DNA of 64,000 nucleotides from Georgenia ruanii (GTDB lineage Bacteria > Actinomycetota > Actinomycetes > Actinomycetales > Actinomycetaceae). Below the pieces are notes generated by a model that had not been told where the DNA came from, did no database searches, and was given only the letters and a program-made list of their open reading frames with translations. Each line of letters starts with the position of its first letter. The first letter of the stretch is position 1. Positions 16,319-24,737 of this stretch are shown one piece after another. Both the position numbers and the translations under genes were made by a program. The stretch covers positions 104,495 to 168,494 of the forward strand of contig NZ_VUKE01000011.1 of assembly GCF_009193175.1 (NCBI RefSeq), given 5' to 3'.

Positions 16319-17362
16319 TCAGAACAACGCGAGCTGCGCGGGCTCCGGCGCGGCCGGGGCGGCCGGCGCGCTCGCCGGCGCCGGGTCGGACGCCGCGTCC
16401 CGGGCCCAGCGCCGCGGGGCGCGCCGGTCGAAGCCGTGCTTCCGGCGGGCGCGGCCGGCCCGCTCGCCGAGCCACTGGCGGTAGTCCTTGGGGGCGTAGG
16501 AGCCCGAGCCGTACAGGCGCCGGTAGCGCGGCACGAGCGCGGGGTACTCCCGGCCGAGCCAGGCCATGAACCACTCCCGGGCGCCGGGGCGCAGGTGCAG
16601 GGCGCCGACGGTGACGTCGGACGCGCCGGCGCCGGCGAGCGCGCCGAAGAGGGCGTCGAGCTGGTCCTCGGAGTCGGTGAGCCAGGGCAGGATCGGCATG
16701 GCGAGCACCGAGCACTCCAGCCCGGCGTCGGCGATGGCGCGGATCAGCTCCAGGCGCGCCTTCGGGGTGGCGGTGCCCGGCTCGACCCGCTGCTGCAGGT
16801 CCGGGTCGATGAGCGCGAGGGAGACGGCCACCGAGACCGGCACCCGCGTGGCGGCCTCGACCAGCAGCGGGAGGTCGCGCCGGAGCAGCGGGCCCTTGGT
16901 GAGGATGGAGAACGGGGTGCCGGAGTCCGCGAGCGCCGTGATGATCCCGGGCATGAGCTTGTAGCGGCCCTCGGCGCGCATGTAGGGGTCGGAGTTGGTG
17001 CCCAGCGCCACGTGCTCCCGTTGCCAGGAGGGGCGGGCGAGCTCGCGGCGCAGGACCTCGACGACGTTGGTCTTGACGATGATCTGGGTGTCGAAGTCCT
17101 GCCCGGCGTCCAGGTCGAGGTACTCGTGGGTGCGGCGGGCGAAGCAGTAGGTGCACCGGTGCAGGCAGCCGCGCGTGGGGTTGATCGTCCAGTGGAACGG
17201 CATCGCCGACTGCGCCGGCACCCGGTTGAGCGCGCTCTTGCACACCACCTCGTGGAAGGTCACCCCCGCGAAGTCGGGGGTCTGGATGCTCCGCACGAGC
17301 CCGGCGAGCGGCAGCAGCGCCGCCGGGTCCGTGACCTTCAGCTCCTGGGCTTCCCATCGCAC
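16319..17362 (-). CDS. Rv2578c-family radical SAM protein, SplB-like
   Basis: The 347-residue protein has the radical-SAM cluster motif Cys66-x3-Cys70-x2-Cys73 (GCLHRCTYCFA), and matches the Rv2578c/PA0069 group related to spore photoproduct lyase. A 4Fe-4S cluster cleaves S-adenosylmethionine to a radical; the substrate is unknown. The C-terminal 45 residues are a low-complexity Arg/Pro/Ala tail ending AQLALF. ATG 17362 begins 8 nt from an SOS-box-like palindrome (17371-17386), so DNA-damage induction through LexA is likely. That fits a repair role by analogy with photoproduct lyases but does not prove one. An AAA ATPase gene lies upstream on the same strand. Confidence 0.9.
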   Translation of the reverse strand: MRWEAQELKVTDPAALLPLAGLVRSIQTPDFAGVTFHEVVCKSALNRVPAQSAMPFHWTINPTRGCLHRCTYCFARRTHEYLDLDAGQDFDTQIIVKTNVVEVLRRELARPSWQREHVALGTNSDPYMRAEGRYKLMPGIITALADSGTPFSILTKGPLLRRDLPLLVEAATRVPVSVAVSLALIDPDLQQRVEPGTATPKARLELIRAIADAGLECSVLAMPILPWLTDSEDQLDALFGALAGAGASDVTVGALHLRPGAREWFMAWLGREYPALVPRYRRLYGSGSYAPKDYRQWLGERAGRARRKHGFDRRAPRRWARDAASDPAPASAPAAPAAPEPAQLALF

Positions 17363-17370
17363 GGACCTAT

Positions 17371-17386
17371 TCGAACAAAGTTTCGA
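17371..17386 (-). promoter_or_regulatory. LexA SOS box, candidate
   Basis: TCGAACAAAGTTTCGA matches the actinobacterial/Bacillus-type SOS consensus TCGAAC-N4-GTTCGA with one mismatch (T for G at position 11). It ends 8 nt upstream of the radical SAM start codon, so LexA binding would block transcription or initiation. Confidence 0.7.
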
Positions 17387-17496
17387 CCGCCGTGTCTAGT
17401 GGTCCGGGCACCGCCTCCGAGGCGATCCCGAACCTCAGTGCCACGGAGGGCCCCGGGTGCCGGTGCCGGCCCGACCCCAAGGGCCATGCCAGTCCC

Positions 17497-18975
17497 CTAG
17501 ACGCTCCCGTGCGCCGTCCAGCCGAACGACGCCGCGCCAGGCGTCGCCGTCGGCCGTGTCACTCCCGCCGTCTCCCCCGCCCCCGCGCCGCCGACCAGGA
17601 CTCGGGTGAGCGCCTCGCCGTCGTCCATCATCTCCGTCAACGCGGCGCGCAGGTCCGCGTCCCCGACGTCGGCGCCCCCGCGCTCGACGGCGCGCAGCAC
17701 CGCCCGGCGCACGAGCTCCTTGGTGAACGACGCCGTGGTGCCCTCCGCCGCGGCCGCGACCTCGTCGAGCGCGGCGGGCGAGAACGGCAGGTCGGCGGCG
17801 TACAGCGCCAGGAGGGCCCGGCGGGCCTCGGCGCCGGGCAGCGGGATCTCGACGGCCAGGTCGACCCGGCCGGGGCGCTGGGCCAGCGCCGGCTCGAGCA
17901 TGTCGGCCCGGTTGGTGGTGAGCAGGAAGACGACGTCGGCGTCGGCGGCCAGGCCGTCGAGGGTGTCGAGCACCTCGAACAGCAGCGGCGAGGAGGTGCG
18001 GTGGCTGCGCTCCTCGGCGACGAGGTCGCAGTCCTCGAGCACGACGATCGCCGGCTGCAACGCCCGGGCGACCTCGGCGGCGTGGTGGACGAACTGCAGC
18101 GACGTCCCCGACAGCAGGATGACGGTGGCCTCGCGCGCCGCGCCGACGAGGTAGCGCACGGTGTGGGTCTTGCCGGTCCCGGGCGGGCCGTAGAGCAGCA
18201 CGCCACGCTTGAGGTGCTGGCCCGCGGCGAGCAGCTCCCCGCGGTGCCGGGCGATGCCGAGGACGTGGCGCTCGATCCGCTCCAGCCGACCGGCCGGCAG
18301 CACGACGTCGCCGGCGGCCACGTCCGGGCGCGGCACGAAGGTCACCCCGCCCGCGCTGGACCCGTACTCCGACGGCGCGAAGGTCACCACCTTCCCGCGC
18401 AGCACGCTGTGGGCGTTCATGGCGGTGCGAATCTCGGCCAGCAGCGCCTCGGCGACGCCGTCGGCCGTGGCGAGCACCTCGAGCTTCGGTGCCTGCCCGA
18501 ACTGCGGGTTGCCCGCGCGCTCGAGCACCGCCACCGGGTGGCGGGCGCCGTCGCGGATGACGCGGAACAGGTGCAGCCCGAACGCCACGGTGGCGCGCTC
18601 CTCCGCCGGCCCCACCGGCGCCGTGTGGTAGTCGACGGGGCCGAGCGGGAACATCCCGTGGGTGGTCAGCTGGAGGATCTCCGAGAGGCTGTTGTGCCAG
18701 CGCTGGTCGCCGCCCCCGATGCCGATCAGCTCGCCGCCGCCGTGGGCGGCGACGACGCGCTCGAGCGCCACGTCGGCGTCCACGACGCGCAGCGGGCTGA
18801 GCATCTCCGTGAGCACCGCGATGCCGCGCGGGTCGGTGCCGAGGTGGGCCTCGAGGACCGGGAGCAGCGGCGCGGCGCCCGCCGAGCGCCGGGCCTGGGC
18901 CTGCTCGGCGGCGGCCTCGGCCAGGCGCTGGAAGGCGTCGAGGAAGTTCTCGAGGGGCACGGGCGACTCGCTCAT
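17497..18975 (-). CDS. AAA+ ATPase, CDC48/FtsH-like single module
   Basis: The 492-residue protein has a family-specific N-terminal ~240 residues and one AAA+ module: Walker A LLYGPPGTGKTHT (~260), Walker B AIVVLEDCDLV, sensor 1 LLTTNRAD, and arginine-finger region AQRPGRVDLAVEIPLP. This is the classic AAA clade that remodels proteins; no protease domain is attached. The C-terminal ~35 residues are low complexity. ATG 18975 is chosen (ATG 18984 is also possible). It is divergent from the DnaQ-like exonuclease gene and upstream of the SOS-box gene, but no partner is evident, and the substrate is unknown. Confidence 0.88.
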   Translation of the reverse strand: MSESPVPLENFLDAFQRLAEAAAEQAQARRSAGAAPLLPVLEAHLGTDPRGIAVLTEMLSPLRVVDADVALERVVAAHGGGELIGIGGGDQRWHNSLSEILQLTTHGMFPLGPVDYHTAPVGPAEERATVAFGLHLFRVIRDGARHPVAVLERAGNPQFGQAPKLEVLATADGVAEALLAEIRTAMNAHSVLRGKVVTFAPSEYGSSAGGVTFVPRPDVAAGDVVLPAGRLERIERHVLGIARHRGELLAAGQHLKRGVLLYGPPGTGKTHTVRYLVGAAREATVILLSGTSLQFVHHAAEVARALQPAIVVLEDCDLVAEERSHRTSSPLLFEVLDTLDGLAADADVVFLLTTNRADMLEPALAQRPGRVDLAVEIPLPGAEARRALLALYAADLPFSPAALDEVAAAAEGTTASFTKELVRRAVLRAVERGGADVGDADLRAALTEMMDDGEALTRVLVGGAGAGETAGVTRPTATPGAASFGWTAHGSV

Positions 18976-19118
18976 GCCCCGCATCGTGGCAGGCGGGGCG
19001 GTGCTCCCGTGACGTTTCGGACGTGTTCGTGCAACCGGCGCACGATCGCGGACCGCCGTGTCTCCGCGTTCTGGTAGAGATGCTCCGTATCTGCTGACGA
19101 GCACGGAACGAGCGGCAC

Positions 19119-20411
19119 ATGAACGGCTACGCCGTCGTCGACCTGGAGACCACCGGCCTGCGTCCCGGCGGGCACGACCGCGTCGTCGAGGTCGGCGTCG
19201 TCCTCCTCTCCCCCACGGGCGAGGTCGAGGACACCTGGTCCACCCTGGTCAACCCCGAGCGCGACCTCGGCCCGCAGGACGTCCACGGCATCCGCGCCGC
19301 CGACGTCCTCGCGGCCCCCACCTTCGCCGACCTCGCCGGGACGCTGACCACGCTCCTGCGCGGGCGCACCTTCGTTGCGCACAACGCCCGGTTCGACGCC
19401 GGCTTCCTCACCGCCGCCTACCTGCGGGTCGGCCACGCGGTCCCGCTGACGGCCGAGACGACGCTGTGCACGCTGCGCTGGGCGGGCCGCCTGCTCCCCC
19501 AGGCGCCGCGCACGCTGGCCGGGTGCTGCGCGTCCGTCGGCGTCCCGCTCGAGCACCACCACAGCGCGCTCGCCGACGCCACCGCCGCCGCGGGGCTGCT
19601 GCGCCACTATCTCGAGCTCGCCGGCCTGCCCCGGGCGGACGTCGCCCCCGGTCTCGGCGCACCGGGCCGGTGGACGCCGCCGTGGTGGGAGACCGTCGCG
19701 GCCGCCGAGCGGGCGGCCTGGCCCGCCATCCCCGACGGTGGGGCCCGGTGCGTGGTGCGCGGCAACGCCACCGAGCGCGAGGTGCCCTTCCTCTCCCGCC
19801 TGGTCGACTCACTGGTAGCGGTGCCCGGCAGCGAGGCCCAGACGGACTACCTCGCCCTGCTCGACCACGCCCTGATGGACCGCGTCCTGTCCGTGCGCGA
19901 GCAGCAGGCCCTCGTCGCTACCGCGCACGACCTGGCCATCGACCAGCCCACGGCCATCGCCCTGCACCGTGCCTACCTGCGGTCCCTCGCCCGCGCGGCC
20001 ATCGCTGACGGCGTCGTCTCCGCCGCTGAGCGCGAGGACCTCCACGCGGTCGCGAGCCTCCTCGATCTCGACCCCGCCGAGGTCGACGGCGCCCTGGACG
20101 CCGAGGCCGGTGCCGGGGTACCGCCGCCGCTCGACGACGCGGCGCTGGCGCCGACGGTCGAGCACTTCCGCCTCGCGCCCGGTGACAAGGTGGTCTTCAC
20201 CGGGGAGATGGCCGAGCCGCGCGAGGTGTGGCAGGCCCGCGCGGCCGCGGCGGGCCTGGTCCCGCACCCGAACGTGACGAAGCAGGTGCGTCTCGTCGTC
20301 GCCGCGGACCCGGACTCCCTGTCCGGCAAGGCGCGCAAGGCGGCCGGGTACGGCATCCCGATCGTCACCGAGGCGGCCTTCGGGCGGATGCTGGCGGCGG
20401 CGCTCGTCTAG
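19119..20411 (+). CDS. DnaQ-like 3'-5' exonuclease with TerB-like and BRCT domains
   Basis: The 430-residue protein has an N-terminal DEDDh exonuclease (residues ~1-165): Asp8-Glu10 in VVDLETTG, HNARFD in motif II and HHSALADA in motif III, so all catalytic residues are present. The middle (~225-330) is a helical TerB-like domain (FLSRLVDSLVAVPG...AIADGVVSAAEREDL). The C-terminus (~345-430) is a BRCT domain (DKVVFTGEM...HPNVTKQVRLVVAADPD...GKARKAAGYGIPIV). It is similar to the epsilon-like exonucleases of actinobacteria that act in DNA replication or repair. It is convergent with a lipoprotein gene. Confidence 0.92.
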   Translation: MNGYAVVDLETTGLRPGGHDRVVEVGVVLLSPTGEVEDTWSTLVNPERDLGPQDVHGIRAADVLAAPTFADLAGTLTTLLRGRTFVAHNARFDAGFLTAAYLRVGHAVPLTAETTLCTLRWAGRLLPQAPRTLAGCCASVGVPLEHHHSALADATAAAGLLRHYLELAGLPRADVAPGLGAPGRWTPPWWETVAAAERAAWPAIPDGGARCVVRGNATEREVPFLSRLVDSLVAVPGSEAQTDYLALLDHALMDRVLSVREQQALVATAHDLAIDQPTAIALHRAYLRSLARAAIADGVVSAAEREDLHAVASLLDLDPAEVDGALDAEAGAGVPPPLDDAALAPTVEHFRLAPGDKVVFTGEMAEPREVWQARAAAAGLVPHPNVTKQVRLVVAADPDSLSGKARKAAGYGIPIVTEAAFGRMLAAALV

Positions 20412-20544
20412 CAGTGCCCGGCCACCCGTCGCGCTCCGTGTGGGAGCCGGTGTCGCCGCCTCCTCACGCGGCCGCCTCGATCGGCCGGCACGAGGGGCCG
20501 CGAGCACCTGAGCCGCGACGGGAGGAGGGCGGGCCCTGCCGCGG

Positions 20545-21051
20545 TCAGCCCGCGCTCGGGGTGAGCGGCGCCCCGGACGGCGTGCCGCCGTCCTGCTCGC
20601 CCGAGGGGCACAGGTGCGGGATGCCGTCGGTCCCGGCGGTGTACAGCCACTCGCGGTCGCCGCGGGCCAGGACCACGCGGTAGCCGTCGACGAGCGCCTG
20701 GGTGTACATGTGGCCCGGCTGCGGGCAGCCGAGGGCGCCGTCGGGGAAGGTCTCCCGCTGGGCGAGGACCACGGTGATCGGCTCGGTCCCACCCCCGAGC
20801 CTGTTGGCGAGGTCGGCGACGGCGGCGTCGGCCACCGCGGCGGGTTCCGGTGGCACGGTGCTCCCTTGGGTCGGGCCCGGCGTGGGGCTGGCGGAGGTCG
20901 GCGCGGGGGTGGTGGGTGAGGGGCTCGGCCGGCCGCCCCCGGCGCAGCCGGCGAGCAGCGCGCCGGCGCAGGCCGCGGCGGCGACGAGCCGGACGGCGCG
21001 GCGTGCGCGGGCAGGCACGCCACCACGCGGGACGGTGGGGTCGGGTCGCAT
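20545..21051 (-). CDS. Putative lipoprotein
   Basis: The 168-residue protein has an Arg-rich start, a hydrophobic segment and a lipobox LLAGC with the lipidated Cys at residue 36, followed by a Ser/Pro/Thr-rich spacer. The mature domain (~75-160) contains GALGCPQPGHMYTQALVDGYRVVL and HLCPSG, giving two conserved cysteines. This pattern occurs in actinobacterial lipoproteins of unknown function. The start codon lies 1 bp past the stop of the gamma-carbonic anhydrase gene, so the two form an operon. Confidence 0.85.
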   Translation of the reverse strand: MRPDPTVPRGGVPARARRAVRLVAAAACAGALLAGCAGGGRPSPSPTTPAPTSASPTPGPTQGSTVPPEPAAVADAAVADLANRLGGGTEPITVVLAQRETFPDGALGCPQPGHMYTQALVDGYRVVLARGDREWLYTAGTDGIPHLCPSGEQDGGTPSGAPLTPSAG

Positions 21052-21052
21052 C

Positions 21053-21595
21053 TCAGCCCCAGGCCTCGCGGTGCCGGCTCTTGAGGGCCACGTAGGTCAT
21101 GGAGTTCTCGAGCATCTTCGCGCGCTGCTCGGCGGACAGCTCGCGCCGCACCTTCGCCGGGACCCCGGCGACCAGGGAGCCCGGCGGCACCTCCATGCCC
21201 TCGGGGACCACCGCCCCGGCGGCGACGAGGCTGCCGCGGCCGATGCGGGCGCCGTTGAGCACCACCGAGCCCATCCCGATGAGGCAGTCGTCCTCCACGG
21301 TGCACCCGTGCAGCACCGCCCGGTGGCCGACCGAGACGTTCTCGCCCACCCGGACCGGGTGCCCGGGGTCGGTGTGGACGATGCAACCGTCCTGGATGTT
21401 CGAGCCGGCGCCGATGTCGATGGTGTCCATGTCCCCGCGCAGCACCGCGTGGTAGAAGACGCTGGCCTCGGCGGCGAGCGTCACCTTGCCGACGAGCACC
21501 GCGCCCGGCGCGACCCACGCCCGCGGGTCCACGGCGGGCTCGACGTCGTCGAAGCGCAGCCTCACGTCCCGGTCGGTGCTGCGGTCGGTGTCCAT
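21053..21595 (-). CDS. Gamma-carbonic anhydrase family protein
   Basis: The 180-residue protein is a left-handed beta-helix of hexapeptide repeats, as in the YrdA/PaaY and Cam group. Zinc-ligand histidines appear in GCIVHTDPGHPVRVG and NVSVGHRAVLHGC. The C-terminal helix (LSAEQRAKMLENSMTYVAL) is typical. The archetype hydrates CO2, but many members have unknown activity, so carbonic anhydrase function is an inference. It is the first gene of a pair with the lipoprotein. The N-terminus has a short Asp-rich stretch, and its start codon was not tested against alternatives. Confidence 0.88.
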   Translation of the reverse strand: MDTDRSTDRDVRLRFDDVEPAVDPRAWVAPGAVLVGKVTLAAEASVFYHAVLRGDMDTIDIGAGSNIQDGCIVHTDPGHPVRVGENVSVGHRAVLHGCTVEDDCLIGMGSVVLNGARIGRGSLVAAGAVVPEGMEVPPGSLVAGVPAKVRRELSAEQRAKMLENSMTYVALKSRHREAWG

Positions 21596-21767
21596 GTGTC
21601 ATCCCTGTCTCGTCGTCGAGGTCGAGTGCCGCGGTGCCCGCGGGTCCGCTGCCCGCAGCCTACGGCGCCGCGGCGACGACGCGCCCTCGGCGCGTGCCCG
21701 CTTCGGGACCTCCTGCCCGGGTGCCGACCCGCCGACCCCGCCGAGAATGAAGACGACGAGGGACAGA

Positions 21768-21789
21768 ACTACCTTGTAGTAGAACGTTC
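21768..21789. promoter_or_regulatory. Overlapping palindromes upstream of alcohol dehydrogenase gene
   Basis: ACTAC-CTT-GTAGT (21768-21780) is followed immediately by GAACGTTC (21782-21789). The block lies 53-75 bp before the start of the alcohol dehydrogenase gene, in locally AT-rich sequence, where an operator or promoter would be expected. Confidence 0.4.
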
Positions 21790-21842
21790 AACCAAGCAGG
21801 CCCGGGCCGGAACATGGTGCCGGGCCGAGAGAGGCACGAGAC

Positions 21843-22889
21843 ATGCGCGCAGTCGTGTTCACCCAGTACGAGACCTCCCCCGAGCTGAAGGAGGTCGAGC
21901 GCCCGGTCCCCGGCCCCGGGGAGGTGCTGCTCAAGGTGGCCGGCTCGGGTGCCTGCCACTCCGACGTCGCCCTCTACAAGGAGTTCACCGAGGGCGCGCC
22001 CGGCTCCATCCCGCCCGGCTTCACCCTGGGCCACGAGGCGTCCGGCTGGGTCGAAGAGGTCGGCCCCGGGGTGCAGGGCTTCACCAAGGGCGACGCCTAC
22101 CTCGCCTACGGCCCGATCGGCTGCGGGCACTGCAAGGCCTGCTCGCGCGGCCAGGACACCTACTGCGAGAACGCCGCGACGATGCCCTACCTGGGCCTCG
22201 GCCTGGGCCGCGACGGCGGGATGGCCGAGTACGAGGTCGTGCCGGCGCGCAACCTCGTCCCCCTCGGCGACGCCGACCCCGTCGACGCCGCCCCGCTCGC
22301 CGACGCCGGGCTCACGCCGTACCACGCCGTCAAGCACTCCCTGCCCAACCTCGCCGGCGGCGGCCGCTACGCGCTGGTCATCGGCCTGGGCGGGCTCGGC
22401 CAGATCGCCGTGCAGATCCTCACCGCGCTGACCGGCGCGACCGTCATCGCGACGGACATGAAGGAGGACGCCATGCGCCGGGCGGAGGCCAACGGCGCCG
22501 TCACGGTGCCCGGCGGCGAGGGCCAGGTCGCGGCGATCCGCGAGCTGACGGGCGGGCGGGGGGTGGACGCGGCGTTCGACTTCGTCGGCGCCACCCCGAC
22601 GATCAAGACCGCGCAGGCGTCGATGGCCCAGGGCGGGCGGCTGACCGTCGTCGGCATCGCCAACGGCGTGACCGAGTGGTCCTTCTTCACCACCCCGTAC
22701 GAGTCGACGATCACCAACACCTACTGGGGCACCATCGAGGACCTGCACGAGGTGGTCGCCATGTACCGCGCCGGGCAGATCCGCCCCGAGGTCGAGCGCT
22801 TCGCGATGGACGACGCCCTCGAGGCCTACCGCAAGCTCGAGGCCGGCGAGCTGTGCGGACGCGCGGTCGTCGTGCCGCACGCTGGCTGA
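21843..22889 (+). CDS. Zinc-dependent NAD(P) alcohol dehydrogenase, AdhP-like
   Basis: The 348-residue medium-chain dehydrogenase has catalytic-zinc Cys38 (GACHSD), His64-Glu65 (GHEASG), four structural-zinc cysteines (CGHCKACSRGQDTYC) and the cofactor motif VIGLGGLGQIAVQIL. It resembles AdhP/Adh enzymes acting on primary alcohols or aldehydes. The ATG at 21843 is preceded by a GA-rich Shine-Dalgarno-like stretch. It is divergent from the gamma-carbonic anhydrase gene (247 bp gap) and convergent with the NhaP-type antiporter, with a long palindrome between. Confidence 0.93.
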   Translation: MRAVVFTQYETSPELKEVERPVPGPGEVLLKVAGSGACHSDVALYKEFTEGAPGSIPPGFTLGHEASGWVEEVGPGVQGFTKGDAYLAYGPIGCGHCKACSRGQDTYCENAATMPYLGLGLGRDGGMAEYEVVPARNLVPLGDADPVDAAPLADAGLTPYHAVKHSLPNLAGGGRYALVIGLGGLGQIAVQILTALTGATVIATDMKEDAMRRAEANGAVTVPGGEGQVAAIRELTGGRGVDAAFDFVGATPTIKTAQASMAQGGRLTVVGIANGVTEWSFFTTPYESTITNTYWGTIEDLHEVVAMYRAGQIRPEVERFAMDDALEAYRKLEAGELCGRAVVVPHAG

Positions 22890-22947
22890 GGTCCCGGCGG
22901 CGCCGCCGCGCCAGGCCGGAGGGCCCGGCGGACGACCGCAGCGTTGA

Positions 22948-22987
22948 GCCGATGACGTGGTACGGATCTCCGTACCACGTCATCGGC
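22948..22987. terminator. 40-bp near-perfect palindrome between convergent genes
   Basis: Arms of 19 bp (GCCGATGACGTGGTACGGA at 22948-22966 and its exact complement at 22969-22987) flank a central TC. It sits between the ends of the alcohol dehydrogenase (22889) and antiporter (23059) genes. A bidirectional terminator is the simplest reading, but there is no T-run and the composition is more AT-rich than neighbouring terminators, so a protein-binding site is possible. Confidence 0.55.
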
Positions 22988-23058
22988 CAGCGGGCGGTCA
23001 GTCCCGCCGACCGCGGACATCCACCTGGCGGTCCCGCGCGCGACGACGCGGCGACGGC

Positions 23059-24660
23059 TCAGCTCTCCAGGCCCCGGTAGTGGTGACTGGTCTGCAGGTC
23101 CAGCTCCCGCAGCACGGCGTCGACCGCCTCCGGGTCCACCCCCGGCTCCCCGCGCATGCGCAGCGCCTCGGCCCGGGCCGCGGCGAGGGCGCCGTTGCGG
23201 CGCCGCTCGATCACCTCGCGCCGGTGCAGCGCCTCCCGCACGCGCTCGGCGTACTCGGCCGGGTACTCCTCGGCGGGGCCGGGCAGCGCCTCGTCGAGCC
23301 GGGCGAGGTCGACCCGGATGGTGGCCGCCTCGTCCTCGGACAGCTCGGCGACGTCCTCGAGGCTGTGCAGGTGCGCCACGGCCGCCTCCTTGGCGCGCCG
23401 GGCCACCCGCTGCTCGGCAAGGTTCTCCTCGTCCCCCTCCTTGACGACGCCGAGCACCCGGACCAGCGCCGGCAGCGTGAACGCCGGAAGGAGCAGGGTG
23501 ACCACGAGGATCGCGACCGCGGTGACGACGAGCTGGTCGTACCCGCGCACCGGCGTGCCGTCGGGCAGGGCGCGCGGGATGGCCAGGGCGAGGGCCAGGG
23601 TGGCGAGCCCGCGCATCCCGCACCAGGTCATCACGATCGCCTCGCGGCCGTTCCGCGGGGCCAGCCACCGCCGGCCCGACCGGCGCACCGCCAGCAGGGA
23701 CAGCGCCATCCAGGCCGCGCGCACGGCGACGACGACGGCGCACACCAGTGCCGCGGTGCCCAGGAGGCGTCCGAGCCCGGCCTGCGAGGTGTCGAGGATG
23801 TAGCGCAGCTCGACGCCGATGAGCCCGAAGGCCACGCCGGTCACGAGCAGCTCCACGACGTCCCAGAACGCCTTGCCCGTCAGCCGGTCCTCGACGGCGT
23901 CGACCTGCTGCACGCTGCCCATCTGCAGCGCCGTGACGACGACCGCGATGACGCCGGAGACGCGCAGCTCCTCGGCGATCAGGTAGACGGCGAAGGGGAG
24001 CACGAGCCGCAGCGCGTTGCGGGCGGCGACGAGGGTGAGGTGGGTGGTGAGCCAGTCGGCCACCCAGGCGACGGCGAGACCGAGCAGCCCCGCCAGCACG
24101 ACGCCGACGACGAGGTCCAGGGCCACCCGCGGGCGGACGTCCGAGCCGCTGACGAGCGTCGCGACGGCGGCGTGGAAGACGACGATGGCGACCGCGTCGT
24201 TGAACAGGCCCTCGCTCTGCAGTGCCGAGACGATCCGCCGCGGGATGCCCAGCGGCCCGGCGACGGCCTCGGCCGCGATCGGGTCCGGCGGGGCGACCGC
24301 GGCGGCGATGGCCACCGCGGCCGCCACGGACACGCCCGGGACCAGGGCGACGACCGTGCCGGCGACGGCGGCGATGGTGACGACCGTGAGGAGCAGGGCC
24401 AGCCCGACGACGGCGCGCCAGCGTCTGCGGAACATCGCCCACGAGGTGCGCTGGGCGGCGGCGAAGAGCAGCGGCGGCAGGAACAGCGGGAGGATGAGGT
24501 CGGGGCTGATCGGCGGCGCCTGCTGCGTCCCCGGAAGCAGGCTGCCCACCGCGGCGAGCACGACCATGAGCGCCGGCCAGGGCAGGCGCAGCCGCTCCCC
24601 CAGGCCGACCAGGAGCACCGAAGCCAGCCCGAGCGCGACGAGGATCGTCAGGGCATCCAC
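23059..24660 (-). CDS. Na+/H+ antiporter, NhaP/CPA1 type
   Basis: The 533-residue protein has about twelve membrane segments in the CPA1 fold. The core motifs are PPDPIAAEAV (TM5), SEGLFNDAVAIVVF (the ND motif of TM6), and MRGLATLALALAIP (C-terminal TM). A ~115-residue cytoplasmic tail rich in Arg/Glu follows. It exchanges cations for protons across the membrane. The start is GTG 24660, because the family begins at this sequence. A 9-bp hairpin (24661-24689) directly abuts the start codon and carries the only Shine-Dalgarno-like GGTGG in its loop. The phosphoesterase gene lies upstream on the same strand. Confidence 0.9.
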   Translation of the reverse strand: MDALTILVALGLASVLLVGLGERLRLPWPALMVVLAAVGSLLPGTQQAPPISPDLILPLFLPPLLFAAAQRTSWAMFRRRWRAVVGLALLLTVVTIAAVAGTVVALVPGVSVAAAVAIAAAVAPPDPIAAEAVAGPLGIPRRIVSALQSEGLFNDAVAIVVFHAAVATLVSGSDVRPRVALDLVVGVVLAGLLGLAVAWVADWLTTHLTLVAARNALRLVLPFAVYLIAEELRVSGVIAVVVTALQMGSVQQVDAVEDRLTGKAFWDVVELLVTGVAFGLIGVELRYILDTSQAGLGRLLGTAALVCAVVVAVRAAWMALSLLAVRRSGRRWLAPRNGREAIVMTWCGMRGLATLALALAIPRALPDGTPVRGYDQLVVTAVAILVVTLLLPAFTLPALVRVLGVVKEGDEENLAEQRVARRAKEAAVAHLHSLEDVAELSEDEAATIRVDLARLDEALPGPAEEYPAEYAERVREALHRREVIERRRNGALAAARAEALRMRGEPGVDPEAVDAVLRELDLQTSHHYRGLES

Positions 24661-24689
24661 CCGGTCACGATGGCCACCACCGTGACCGG
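24661..24689 (-). promoter_or_regulatory. Hairpin immediately upstream of antiporter start codon
   Basis: CCGGTCACG (24661-24669) and CGTGACCGG (24681-24689) are perfect 9-bp inverted repeats with an 11-nt loop containing GGTGG. On the minus strand the loop holds the only candidate ribosome binding site for GTG 24660. It could be a translational control hairpin or the terminator of the upstream gene. Confidence 0.45.
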
Positions 24690-24737
24690 ACGCACGCTGA
24701 GCGGTGGTCGGCGCGCCCGTCCCCGCCTCGAACGGTG

